Notes under the pieces: generated by a model
The model's database searches: none
Told to the model about the DNA's origin: nothing
Seen by the model: the letters and a program-made list of their open reading frames with translations, nothing else
Part shown: in pieces, positions 16,102 to 24,132 of the stretch
How positions within the stretch are numbered: position 1 is the stretch's first letter
Layout: each line of letters opens with the position of its first letter
Translations under genes and position numbers: made by a program
Assembly (NCBI GenBank): GCA_041914785.1
Contig: JAYSCT010000040.1
Span: 1 to 35,150, forward strand
Reading direction: 5' to 3'
DNA: 35,150 nt
Origin: Pelomonas sp041914785
GTDB lineage: Bacteria > Pseudomonadota > Gammaproteobacteria > Burkholderiales > Burkholderiaceae_C

Positions 16102-17523
16102 TCAGCGCTGCGTGGCGACCCACTCCACCAGCGCGTCCAGCACCGGCCGCCCCCTGGCCGCGGCCTCGGGGTGGTTCAGCAGCGCGACGAACACCCAGGG
16201 CTTGCCAGTGGCATCCGGCACGAAGCCGGCCAGGCCCACCGCGTCGCGCAGCGTGCCGGTCTTGAGCCGCGCTCGGGCCGTGGCGGGGCCGTCCTTGAGC
16301 CGGCGCGACATCGTGCCGTCCACGCCGGCGATGGGCAGCGTGCCCAGCAGCTCGGGCGCCTGCGCGCCGCGCTGGCCCGCGCGCAGCACGTCGGCCAGCT
16401 GGGCGGGGCTGATGCGTTCGGTGCGCGACAGCCCCGAGCCGTTGTCCAGCACCAGGCCGCGGTCATCGAGCTGGTGCGCATGGAACCAGGCGCGCACGGC
16501 GCGGTCGGCAGCGGCCAGCGTCGGCTCGCCGGGCGACGCGGCCTGTGCGCCCAGCTGCAGGTAGATCAGGCGGGTCAGCGTGTTGTCGCTGCTCTTCATG
16601 ACGCCGCGCAGCACCTCGGCCAGCGGCCGGCCGCGGTGCGTGGCCAGCACGACGGCGCCGGCCGGCGCGGCGGCCTCCACGTCCCCCGGCCCCAGCGTGC
16701 CGCCCAGCTCGGCCCACAGCTGGCGCACCGCGCGCACGGTCAGCCACTGGCGGTCCACCAGCTGCAGCGCGACGCGCTGCTGGCAGCCGGCGGGGAAGCC
16801 GCCCTGCAGCGCCAGCTGCCAGCCGTCGCCCGCGGGCTGCACGACGGCGGGCTGCCACACCTCGTCCCAGTCCTTGCACAGCCGCGGCGACGGCCGCATC
16901 GCGCTCGCATCCAGGCCCAGCCCGGGCAGCGCGGGCAGGCTGCGCACGCGGGCGCCGTCGGGCGTGGCCTGCAGCTCCAGCGTCAGCAGGCTGCCGTTGA
17001 AGTGCAGCGCATCGGGGATGACGTTGTAGGGGAACTCGGGCGCGTCGTCGAACGGCGGCAGGCCGACGTCCAGCCGCGCCGGGTGGAACAGCGTGCGGTC
17101 GATGACCAGGCCGCCGCGGATGTCGCGCACGCCGCTCTCGCGCAGCTGGCGCAGCAGCCACCACAGCGCCGGCCAGTCCAGGTCGGGGTCGGCGCCGCCG
17201 CGCAGGATCAGCGGGCCCTGAATGACGCCGTCAACCGGCGCCGTGGCGGCCAGCAGCTCGGTGCGGCCGCGGTGGTTGATGCCCAGGCGCTCCAGCGCGA
17301 CGGTGGCCGTGACCAGCTTCATCGTCGAGCCGGGCGACATCGCGTCGTCGGCCCGGCGGCTGACTGCCGGCCGCGCGCCGTCCAGCGGCTGCAGCACATA
17401 GCCCAGGCTGTCGGCGGGCAGGCCGGCCCTGGCGAGCGCGGCCTGCACGGGGTCGGGCACGGGTGTCGTCGTCGCGCAGCCGGCCAGCAGCAGCGCAGCC
17501 GCACACAGCCAGGCCCGCCTCAC
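16102..17523 (-). CDS. dacB: D-alanyl-D-alanine carboxypeptidase/endopeptidase, PBP4-type lipoprotein
   Basis: 473 residues, peptidase S13 family. The three penicillin-binding motifs are present: S66-T-M-K69 (SxxK), S312-D-N314 (SxN) and K421-T-G423. A large insert between the first two is typical of PBP4. The N-terminus is a lipoprotein signal with lipobox LAGC (C16), so the enzyme is probably membrane-anchored in the periplasm. It trims or cleaves D-Ala cross-links in peptidoglycan. GTG at 17523 is the start: it overlaps the TGA of the preceding reductase gene (GTGA) and places the lipobox correctly. That overlap implies translational coupling to the reductase. Confidence 0.92.
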   Translation of the reverse strand: MRRAWLCAAALLLAGCATTTPVPDPVQAALARAGLPADSLGYVLQPLDGARPAVSRRADDAMSPGSTMKLVTATVALERLGINHRGRTELLAATAPVDGVIQGPLILRGGADPDLDWPALWWLLRQLRESGVRDIRGGLVIDRTLFHPARLDVGLPPFDDAPEFPYNVIPDALHFNGSLLTLELQATPDGARVRSLPALPGLGLDASAMRPSPRLCKDWDEVWQPAVVQPAGDGWQLALQGGFPAGCQQRVALQLVDRQWLTVRAVRQLWAELGGTLGPGDVEAAAPAGAVVLATHRGRPLAEVLRGVMKSSDNTLTRLIYLQLGAQAASPGEPTLAAADRAVRAWFHAHQLDDRGLVLDNGSGLSRTERISPAQLADVLRAGQRGAQAPELLGTLPIAGVDGTMSRRLKDGPATARARLKTGTLRDAVGLAGFVPDATGKPWVFVALLNHPEAAARGRPVLDALVEWVATQR

Positions 17524-18419
17524 AGCACCCCCAGCCGGCGCGCGACGACGCGGGCCAGCGCCACGTCTTCCAGGCCTATGCCCACGCTCTTGTAGACGGC
17601 GATGTCCTGCGGGCCGCGCGGGCGCGGGGCGGCCAGCAGCTCGCCCAGCTCCGTCCAGCGCGCGGGCGGGCAGTCGACGAGGTCGCCCGCCTCCAGCTCG
17701 GCAGCGGTGCGCCACTCGACGGCGATCAGCGCGGCGCGCGCCAGCAGCGTGTCGTCCAGCTCGCGGGCCGAACGCGTGCTGGAACCGACGGCCGCGATGA
17801 AGGCGCCGGGCTGGACGAGGCCGCCGTCGAACAGCGGCGTGGCCGAGCGCGTGGCGGTCACGAGGACATCGGCTTCGGCGGCGGCCGTGGCCGCATCGAC
17901 GACCTGCGCACCGAGTTCCGCGGCGAACGCATGGGCACCCGACCGCGCGCAGACGAGCACGCGCTCGAAGCGCCGCACGCGCGTCAACGCCTCGACATGC
18001 GCGCGCGCCTGGATGCCGGCGCCGAAGACGGCCAGCGTCTGCGCGTCGGGCCGCGCGAGCAGGTCGGTGGCGACAGCCGTGGCCGCGGCCGTGCGCAGCC
18101 GCGTGAACTCGTTGGCCTCCAGCGTCGCCAGCGCCTCGCCGGTGGCGGCGGAGAACAGGCTGACGAGGAAGTGGTAGCGGCCGTTGCGCGACGAGTAGAC
18201 CTTGGTGCCCAGCACGGCCGGCAGGTCGCCGTCGGCGTCGAGGATGGCGCCCATCGCGCTGATGGCCAGCGACGCGCCATCCTGCGTGGCCGTGGCGCGG
18301 TGGCGGGCCAGCACCTGGGCGTGGCCGCGGCCATGCTGCAGGAAGGCCTCGCGCAGCGCCAGGCGGGCGGTGTCGGCGTCCAGCACGGTGGCGACCTGGG
18401 CTTCGGTGATGAGCTGCAT
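17520..18419 (-). CDS. Ornithine cyclodeaminase/mu-crystallin family protein (possible pyrroline-2-carboxylate reductase)
   Basis: 299 residues. The Rossmann nucleotide loop is VFGAGIQARAH (G133-x-G135). Family residues K73 (LGTKVYSS), R109 (FTRLRTAAATAVA) and D222 (SARELDD) are conserved. Members include ornithine cyclodeaminase, alanine dehydrogenase and NAD(P)H-dependent delta1-pyrroline/piperideine-2-carboxylate (ketimine) reductases; sequence alone does not separate these confidently. ATG at 18419 begins the conserved MQLITEAQV. The gene ends in a GTGA overlap with dacB. An intrinsic terminator for the upstream receptor gene ends only 21 bases before its start codon. Confidence 0.82.
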   Translation of the reverse strand: MQLITEAQVATVLDADTARLALREAFLQHGRGHAQVLARHRATATQDGASLAISAMGAILDADGDLPAVLGTKVYSSRNGRYHFLVSLFSAATGEALATLEANEFTRLRTAAATAVATDLLARPDAQTLAVFGAGIQARAHVEALTRVRRFERVLVCARSGAHAFAAELGAQVVDAATAAAEADVLVTATRSATPLFDGGLVQPGAFIAAVGSSTRSARELDDTLLARAALIAVEWRTAAELEAGDLVDCPPARWTELGELLAAPRPRGPQDIAVYKSVGIGLEDVALARVVARRLGVL

Positions 18420-18440
18420 GGAGGGCAATCGACGAACAGG

Positions 18441-18463
18441 AAAAAGGCCCCGGGCGGGGCCTT
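18441..18463 (-). terminator. Intrinsic terminator after the TonB-dependent receptor gene
   Basis: Read on the minus strand: an 8-bp stem AAGGCCCC/GGGGCCTT with loop GCCC, running into five T residues. It begins 20 bases past the receptor stop codon. Confidence 0.85.
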
Positions 18464-18483
18464 GAGAGAGGGGCCGGGTCAGC

Positions 18484-21378
18484 TTACTCCATGGTCCAGC
18501 GCGCGGAGATGCCCACGGTGCGGCCACGCGGGTCGGCCACGCGCGGGTCCCAGCCGGTGCCGGCGGCGCTGTCGACGTTGTGCCAGGTGAACGGCGGCTG
18601 GATGTCGCCGATGTTGATCAGCGAGCCGGTCAGCGTGAGGCCCTTGATGCCGGTGTAGCTGCCCACGAGGTTGAACGTGCTGTAGGACGACACACGGCGC
18701 GTGTACGGCTGGGCCGTCGTGTAGTTGGCGCCGCCGGCGGCCGTGGGGCCGCGGTTCTGGTCTTCGTAGCCGTCGCGGTAGTTGCCGGACAGCGTCACGT
18801 TCCACAGATCCGTGCGGTAGCCCAGGCTGAGGTTGAGCTTCAGCGGCACGTACAGCGTGGTGTTGCTCCACTTGCCGACGTACTCGATGAACGGCGCGTT
18901 GTCACGCGTCTGCTCCTTGTTGCTGAGCATGCGCGTGCCGGTCAGCGAGGCGGTGATGCGGCCCTGCAGCGCGTCGAACTGGTAGTTGGCGCCGAAGTCC
19001 ACGCCCTTGGTCTTGCTGCCGGCGGAGTTCACCCAGCCGGCCTGCAGGTACTGCACGACATTGGTGGCCGGATCGCGAACGAAGTTGTCCTTGTAGACGT
19101 CGTAGTTCGAGATCATCTCGGTGGTGCTGAGCTGGCGGATGCGGTCCGACAGCGTGACCTGCCAGTAGTCGGCGTAGGCCTGGAAGTTCGCATTCGGCGC
19201 GAACACGAGGCCGGCGCTGGCCTGGCGCGAAGTCTCGGGTTCCAGCGCCGGGTTGCCGCCGGCGCGGTAGGGCAGGCTCAGGCGCGCGCACTGCGTGGGG
19301 TCGGTGGGGTTGGCCGGGTCGGCGCACAGCACCGGGTCGCGGAACTGCCCCGTCAGCTGCGACTCGACGACCCCCTGGCGCACCTGCTGCGGCGTCGGCG
19401 CGCGGAAGCCCGTGCTGGCCGAGGCGCGCACCAGCAGCGTCTCCAGCGGCTGGTACTTGAGGCCGATCTTGGGGTTGGTGGTGCCGCCGATGACCTGGTA
19501 CTTGTCGTAGCGGGCCTGCAGCGTCACTTCCAGGTCCTTGATCGGGCGGGCCACCAGCTCGCCGAACACGGCGCCGATCTTGCGCGACAGCGACGGCGAC
19601 GAGGTGTTGCCCGGGCAGCCGTAGGTCAGCGTCTTGTTGTCGTAGGTGGCCAGCGTCGTCGCGGTGATGCTGTCCACGCACATGAAGCCGGTGGCGCCCG
19701 AGAACTCGTAGCTCTCCTGCCGCGCGCTGGCGCCCAGCGCGAACTCCAGCGGACCGGCCAGCCAGTTGCCCAGCGGCCCGGAGATCGTCGCGTCGACCGT
19801 CTTGACGCTGGTCTTGCCGTCGTAGATCTTGCCGCGCATCTGCATGTCCTCGAAGGCCTGCTGCACGTCGGCCGTCTGCGTCTTGCCCGGCATGATGAAC
19901 GGGTTGTACTTGCCGCTGGCCAGCAGGTCGACGAGCTTCTTCGTGTTGGGGAAGCCGTTGATCAGCGTGGCCGAGCTCTTGGACTCGCCGTAGCCGGCGC
20001 CCACCGAGTAGTCCAGGCCCCAGATGGTGCCGTCCAGCGCCGTCTGCACGCGCAGGTTGTCGGTCTCGTTCTCGCGGATGCGCAGGCCCAGGTCGTTCAG
20101 GAAGTTGACGCGGTAGGCGATGGGCTTGGTGGGGTCGAACTGCGCGGCGTTCACGAGCGCGCGCATGTCCAGGTAGTAGGGGCTGGTGGTCTGCAGCAGC
20201 GTGTTGGACGTGGCCGTCACACCGTTGACGGTGGCCGTCGTGTTGCCGGCGCTGATCTGGATGGGCGAGTATTCGCCGCGGTTCTTGACCGTGGACGCCA
20301 TGACCTCGACGGAGGCCTGGTGCTCGTCGTTGATCTTGAACGTGCCGCGCATCAGCCCGTTCACCGACTCCTGCGGCGACTTCAGCATGTAGTTGCGGCC
20401 ATAGTCACGCGCGCAGCGATAGCGGGAGTTGGCCTGCGTGTAGCCGAACAGGTCCCAGATCTGGATGTTGGGGGCCAGCGGCACCTGGTTGGGGATGGCC
20501 TCGCACTGGCCCTGGATGGCCAGCAGGTTGAGGTTGGTGTAGCGCGTCGGGTCGCCCGTGCCCACCGTCGTGCCGGCGGACGTGAGTGCCGTGTTGGCCT
20601 GGTTGATGATGTTGGCGTGGATGGCGCTGGAGGTGTCCGGCGTCAGCAGGCGGTCGGGCTGGTAGCCGGTGGCCCAGGGGCGCTCGGTGCCGCGCAGGAT
20701 CTTGCTGTCGTCGACCGTCAGCGTGGCCATCACGTTGAAGCGGTCGGTGGCCAGGTTGCCCCAGCCCACCGAGCCCGACAGCCGCGCCGTCTGGCCGCCG
20801 CCCGAGGCCTCGGGCATGAAGTAGCTGCCGCTCAGCGACGCGCCCTGGTAGCTGGTCTTGGTGATGAAGTTGATGACGCCGGCGATGGCGTCGGTGCCGT
20901 AGATGGCCGAGGCGCCGTCCTTCAGCGTCTCGACGCGCTCGATGGCGTCCATCGGGATGGTGTTCAGGTCCACCGCGCCGCCGCTCATGCCGTGCGTGGA
21001 CACGCGGCGACCATTCAACAGCACCAGCGTGCCGGTGGGGCCCAGGCCGCGCAGGTTGGCGAAGTTGGCGCCGCCGAAGGTCTTCTCGCCGTCGCCGCCG
21101 AACACGGCGTTGTTGGTGACCTGGTTGATGCTGCCGGCGTTGGCGGTCAGGTTGTCGACGATCTGGTCCACGCTGGTCAGGCCAAGCTGGCGGATCTGCG
21201 TGGCGGTGATGACCTCGATGGGCATGGACTTCTCGTCCGCCAGGCGCTTGATGCTGGAGCCGGTGATGGTGACCTTCTGCAGTTGCTGCTTGGCCGGTGC
21301 ATCGGCACCAGTCTGGGCCGACAGGGCACCACTGAGGCACAGCAGCGCGGCGGCGCAGGCAATTCGGGTGGGTTTCAT
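18484..21378 (-). CDS. TonB-dependent outer-membrane receptor
   Basis: 964 residues. Signal peptide MKPTRIACAAALLCLSGALSA, then an N-terminal plug domain (about 34-155): VTITGSSIKRL, PIEVITATQIRQLG, FANLRGLGPTGTLVLLNGRRV, and RVETLKDGASAIYGTDAIAGVINF. A long beta-barrel follows, with alternating aromatic strands and a C-terminal TonB-receptor motif around LINIGDIQPPF. The chain ends ARWTME rather than in the usual terminal aromatic. The receptor imports a substrate across the outer membrane using TonB energy; the ligand is not evident. Neighbours concern peptides and amino acids rather than iron or vitamin B12. Start at 21378 has an AGGA ribosome-binding site. A structured leader lies upstream. 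Confidence 0.93.
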   Translation of the reverse strand: MKPTRIACAAALLCLSGALSAQTGADAPAKQQLQKVTITGSSIKRLADEKSMPIEVITATQIRQLGLTSVDQIVDNLTANAGSINQVTNNAVFGGDGEKTFGGANFANLRGLGPTGTLVLLNGRRVSTHGMSGGAVDLNTIPMDAIERVETLKDGASAIYGTDAIAGVINFITKTSYQGASLSGSYFMPEASGGGQTARLSGSVGWGNLATDRFNVMATLTVDDSKILRGTERPWATGYQPDRLLTPDTSSAIHANIINQANTALTSAGTTVGTGDPTRYTNLNLLAIQGQCEAIPNQVPLAPNIQIWDLFGYTQANSRYRCARDYGRNYMLKSPQESVNGLMRGTFKINDEHQASVEVMASTVKNRGEYSPIQISAGNTTATVNGVTATSNTLLQTTSPYYLDMRALVNAAQFDPTKPIAYRVNFLNDLGLRIRENETDNLRVQTALDGTIWGLDYSVGAGYGESKSSATLINGFPNTKKLVDLLASGKYNPFIMPGKTQTADVQQAFEDMQMRGKIYDGKTSVKTVDATISGPLGNWLAGPLEFALGASARQESYEFSGATGFMCVDSITATTLATYDNKTLTYGCPGNTSSPSLSRKIGAVFGELVARPIKDLEVTLQARYDKYQVIGGTTNPKIGLKYQPLETLLVRASASTGFRAPTPQQVRQGVVESQLTGQFRDPVLCADPANPTDPTQCARLSLPYRAGGNPALEPETSRQASAGLVFAPNANFQAYADYWQVTLSDRIRQLSTTEMISNYDVYKDNFVRDPATNVVQYLQAGWVNSAGSKTKGVDFGANYQFDALQGRITASLTGTRMLSNKEQTRDNAPFIEYVGKWSNTTLYVPLKLNLSLGYRTDLWNVTLSGNYRDGYEDQNRGPTAAGGANYTTAQPYTRRVSSYSTFNLVGSYTGIKGLTLTGSLINIGDIQPPFTWHNVDSAAGTGWDPRVADPRGRTVGISARWTME

Positions 21379-21410
21379 CGTTGTTCCTGTGAAGAAATTC
21401 GCTGTCGTCA

Positions 21411-21475
21411 TGATTGCCGTAGCGGGGCCACGGCCACCAGAGGGCCGTGCCCGGGTCGTGGCTTCCTGGCAATCA
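21411..21475 (-). promoter_or_regulatory. Nested inverted repeats in the leader of the TonB-dependent receptor gene
   Basis: An outer 8-bp pair, TGATTGCC (21411-21418) and GGCAATCA (21468-21475), encloses an inner 7-bp hairpin CACGGCC/GGCCGTG (21429-21435 with 21443-21449). The structure ends 32 bases upstream of the receptor start codon. It could be a 5' UTR fold or a protein site; I do not recognise a known riboswitch class in it. Confidence 0.45.
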
Positions 21476-21536
21476 CGGTTTGGGCGCGAGGCATAACCTG
21501 CGCGAATGGACGGGGCCGCCACGCCCCGTTCCGGCG

Positions 21537-22619
21537 TCAGCCGCCGGCCTTCAGCCAGGCATGCACGGCCGCGCCGAGCGCCGGCAGCCGCCACGTCGTC
21601 GCGGCCTGCGGATGCGGCGCGTAGCGCGAGCCCAGGCTGGTGGTCACGGCGATCAGGGAGTGCAGCCCGCCGTCGTGCACGATGCCGGCGTCGCTGGCGT
21701 AATTCTGCGTGTTGCCGGTCTTGTGCGCGAAGTGTGTCGGGATGCCCGGCACCCAGCCGGGCAGCGCGCGCAGCGATTCGCTGGACAGGATCTCGTGGCG
21801 CTGCTGCGCGTCCAGCGCGCGGCGCAGCACGGCGCGGCTGGCGGGGCTGACAAGCGGCGGCTGCGCGGGTGCGTCGGCGTCCAGCCGCCACATCAGCCGC
21901 AGCGCGTCCCAGGCCGTCATCTGGATCTGGCCCACGCCCGCGCCGGCGCCGTTGCCCCAGCCGCCGTCGGGCTGCGTGTTCGCCAGGCGCAGGCCCGGCA
22001 GGCCATGTTCGGCGAACAGGTCGTGCAGCTCGTTGTGCACCTCGCGGCCGCCCTCGCGACGGATGGCGCCGCGGTCATGCAGGTGCGCCACCAGCGCCGA
22101 CGTGGCCTCGTTGCTGCTGACGGTGATCATGTCGAACAGCCAGTCCGCGACGGGTCGGGTCTTGCCGGCCAAGGACAACGGCAGCGCCCAGTCGCTGCGG
22201 CCCTGGTCGACGAGGCGGGCCACGCCGACGGCCACCATCATCTTCAGCAGCGACGCCGGGTAGGGCGAGACGAAGCGGGGGCCCTGGCCGAACCACGGTG
22301 GGAACGCGATGCGCGACCAGTCCGCGCCGGGCAGCCACGCGAAGGAATCGCCGGCCGCGTTGCGCACATCGGCCTGGAAGCCGATGTTGTGGACGGCGCC
22401 GAAATCGCCGTCGAAGCGCGCCACCAGCCCCTGCGGATGCTCGCGCGAGAACAGCACGTTGGCAGCCACCGGCGCGGCGCCGCCGAACACGGCGACGGCC
22501 AGGTCGATGCTGGGCATGACGCCCAGCGGTGCCCCGCCCTGCAGCGCGTCGGCAGTCTGCTCGAAGCGCTGCGCCTGCACGGCGGCGCGCAGCGCCTGGG
22601 CGAGGTCGTCAGCGGTCAC
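21537..22619 (-). CDS. Serine hydrolase with class-A beta-lactamase-like motifs
   Basis: 360 residues. The penicillin-recognising fold is indicated by S123-L-L-K126 (SxxK, in YPASLLKMM), S168-S-N170 (SxN, in TVSSNEAT) and K300-T-G302 (AHKTGNTQ). No Sec or lipoprotein signal is visible at the N-terminus (MTADDLAQALRAAVQAQRF with GTG start), unlike true beta-lactamases. GTG at 22619 overlaps the dadA stop as GTGA, which fixes the start and implies translational coupling. Residues 1-100 precede the catalytic domain and may be a separate domain. Possible roles include hydrolysis of a D-amino-acid amide, ester or peptide feeding DadA; this is inferred from context only. A different downstream start creating an export signal was sought and not found. 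Confidence 0.78.
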   Translation of the reverse strand: MTADDLAQALRAAVQAQRFEQTADALQGGAPLGVMPSIDLAVAVFGGAAPVAANVLFSREHPQGLVARFDGDFGAVHNIGFQADVRNAAGDSFAWLPGADWSRIAFPPWFGQGPRFVSPYPASLLKMMVAVGVARLVDQGRSDWALPLSLAGKTRPVADWLFDMITVSSNEATSALVAHLHDRGAIRREGGREVHNELHDLFAEHGLPGLRLANTQPDGGWGNGAGAGVGQIQMTAWDALRLMWRLDADAPAQPPLVSPASRAVLRRALDAQQRHEILSSESLRALPGWVPGIPTHFAHKTGNTQNYASDAGIVHDGGLHSLIAVTTSLGSRYAPHPQAATTWRLPALGAAVHAWLKAGG

Positions 22620-23866
22620 CGCGACAGGCCGTCCAGCGGCAGCGGGCTGGCACGCCCCGACACCAGCTCGGCCACGATGTCCGCCGTCGCGAACGAGAAC
22701 GTGAAGCCCAGCGCGCCATGGCCCACGTTGAGCCACAGGCCGGGCACGCCGCTGGCGCCCAGGATGGGCGCGCCGCTGGGCGTGGCCGGGCGCAGGCCGG
22801 CCCAGGGCGTGGCGCGGTCGTAGTCGGCCGCGTGCGGGAAGGTGGCGCGCACCGAACGCTGCAGCGATGCGAGCCGGCGCGGGTCCAGCGTCAGGTCGTC
22901 GCCGACGAGGTCCACCATGGCCGCCACGCGCAGATCGGTGCCGATGCGGGCGTAGAGGATCTTCTTCTCGAAGTCGGTCACGCTGACCTCCGGCGCGCGG
23001 TGGCCCGGCCCGATGGGCGCCGTGAGGCTGTAGCCCTTCAGCGGGTACAGCGGCAGCGGCACGCCCACGGTGGCGGCCAGCGCGCGGCTGTGCAGGCCCG
23101 CGGCCAGCACGACGGCATCGGCCGTCACATCGCCGGCCGTCGTACGCACGCCGAACACGGTGCCGGCCCGGTCGGTCAGGAAGCTGTCGACCCGCGCGCC
23201 CAGCCGGCCGCGGAAGTGTTCGTGCGCGGCCAGCCGCTCATGCAATGCGCCGCAGAAAGCGTGGCAGTCGGCCACTGCCTCGCCGGGCGTGAAGATGCCG
23301 CCGGCCAGCGTGGCCTCGCCGTACTCGAACCGGGCCAGCGCCGGCTCCAGCGCCACGCAGTCGTCGTGCGACAGCGCCTGCTCCACGCCGCCGCTCGCGC
23401 GCGCCGCGACGCGGGCGAACTCGGCGGGCTGGCGGTAGACCACCAGCTTGCCCGGCGCGCGCAGCGCGATCACGTCGCCCAGCCGGGCCTCGTGGCACAG
23501 CCGCGCAAACGCCGCCTGACTGAAGGCGCCCAGCGCCAGCAGGCGCTCGGTCGCCAGCCGGTTGACCGGGCCGCGGCAGTTGCGCAGGAAGGCGGCCAGC
23601 CACGACCACTGCGCCCGGTCGAACTCGGGCCTGAAGCGCAGCGGGCCGTCGGGGTCCAGCAGCCAGCGCAGCGCCTTCAGCGGCACGCCGGCATCGGCCA
23701 GTGGCGACACATAGCGGTAGCTCAACTGGCCGCCGTTGGCGCGGCTGGCGCCCTGGGCCACGCCCGCCTCCTGCTCGACCAGCGTGACCGCATGGCCGCG
23801 CTGCAGCAGCGCCCAGGCCGTCGTCAGGCCGACGACGCCGCCGCCGATCACCACGCAATGCTTCAT
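22616..23866 (-). CDS. dadA: D-amino-acid dehydrogenase (FAD-dependent, DadA family)
   Basis: 416 residues. An N-terminal FAD dinucleotide fold (KHCVVIGGGVVGLTTAWAL, G8-x-G10-x-x-G13) is followed by the DAO-family core with SRANGGQLSYRYVSPLADAG, VVLAAGLHSRALA and a C-terminal FAD-contact region WLNVGHGALGFTFS. The SYxYVxPLA segment is characteristic of DadA. The enzyme oxidises D-amino acids, classically D-alanine to pyruvate, at the membrane with electron transfer to quinone. ATG at 23866 begins the FAD strand. It is translationally coupled to the downstream serine hydrolase. An alanine racemase gene lies about 7 kb away, not adjacent as in the classic dadAX pair. Confidence 0.9.
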   Translation of the reverse strand: MKHCVVIGGGVVGLTTAWALLQRGHAVTLVEQEAGVAQGASRANGGQLSYRYVSPLADAGVPLKALRWLLDPDGPLRFRPEFDRAQWSWLAAFLRNCRGPVNRLATERLLALGAFSQAAFARLCHEARLGDVIALRAPGKLVVYRQPAEFARVAARASGGVEQALSHDDCVALEPALARFEYGEATLAGGIFTPGEAVADCHAFCGALHERLAAHEHFRGRLGARVDSFLTDRAGTVFGVRTTAGDVTADAVVLAAGLHSRALAATVGVPLPLYPLKGYSLTAPIGPGHRAPEVSVTDFEKKILYARIGTDLRVAAMVDLVGDDLTLDPRRLASLQRSVRATFPHAADYDRATPWAGLRPATPSGAPILGASGVPGLWLNVGHGALGFTFSFATADIVAELVSGRASPLPLDGLSR

Positions 23867-23990
23867 CCTGACCCTGGGCTCTTGTACTGGCCGGCAGGGT
23901 AAGGACGCCGGGAAGCCGCTGCCAATGAAACCGGCAGCGGCGGTCATCACCCGACGTTATGGCGTCAAGCGTTGGGCTGACGGTGGCCAC

Positions 23991-24121
23991 GGGCCGAGCG
24001 CCGGGCCGCCCCAAGCCGGCCCGCACTGACGATATTGGCGGCTCAATGCCGCCAATATCGCCGTCCCCTCGGGGGACCGCCCAGACCCGCCTGCGTTCAG
24101 CAGGGCGGGCTGGGCGAGGGG
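23991..24121 (+). repeat. Dispersed GC-rich hairpin repeat, copy 2, with a 13-bp perfect stem
   Basis: Begins with the same GGGCCGAGCGCC and following block as copy 1 at 11020. It then carries a perfect 13-bp hairpin, CGATATTGGCGGC (24030-24042) and GCCGCCAATATCG (24048-24060), with loop TCAAT. After this come GTCCCC-TCG-GGGGAC (24063-24077) and an imperfect stem from CCAG (24081) to CTGG (24113). It occupies the gap between dadA and the aminotransferase gene, 11 bases after the latter's stop codon on the minus strand. Confidence 0.78.
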
Positions 24122-24132
24122 CCAACAGGTCA

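Noticed and set aside
21379..21480. Cobalamin riboswitch upstream of the TonB receptor
   Set aside because: A short GCCAGGAAGCC string recalls part of the B12 box, but the other conserved boxes are absent.
18580..21624. 1014-codon open frame on the plus strand opposite the TonB receptor
   Set aside because: The receptor frame has signal peptide, plug and barrel motifs; the opposite frame is compositional noise typical of high-GC antisense.
24061..24121. Intrinsic terminator of the aminotransferase gene
   Set aside because: The hairpins lack a T-tract and are shared with the repeat at 11020-11136, so they are described as a repeat.
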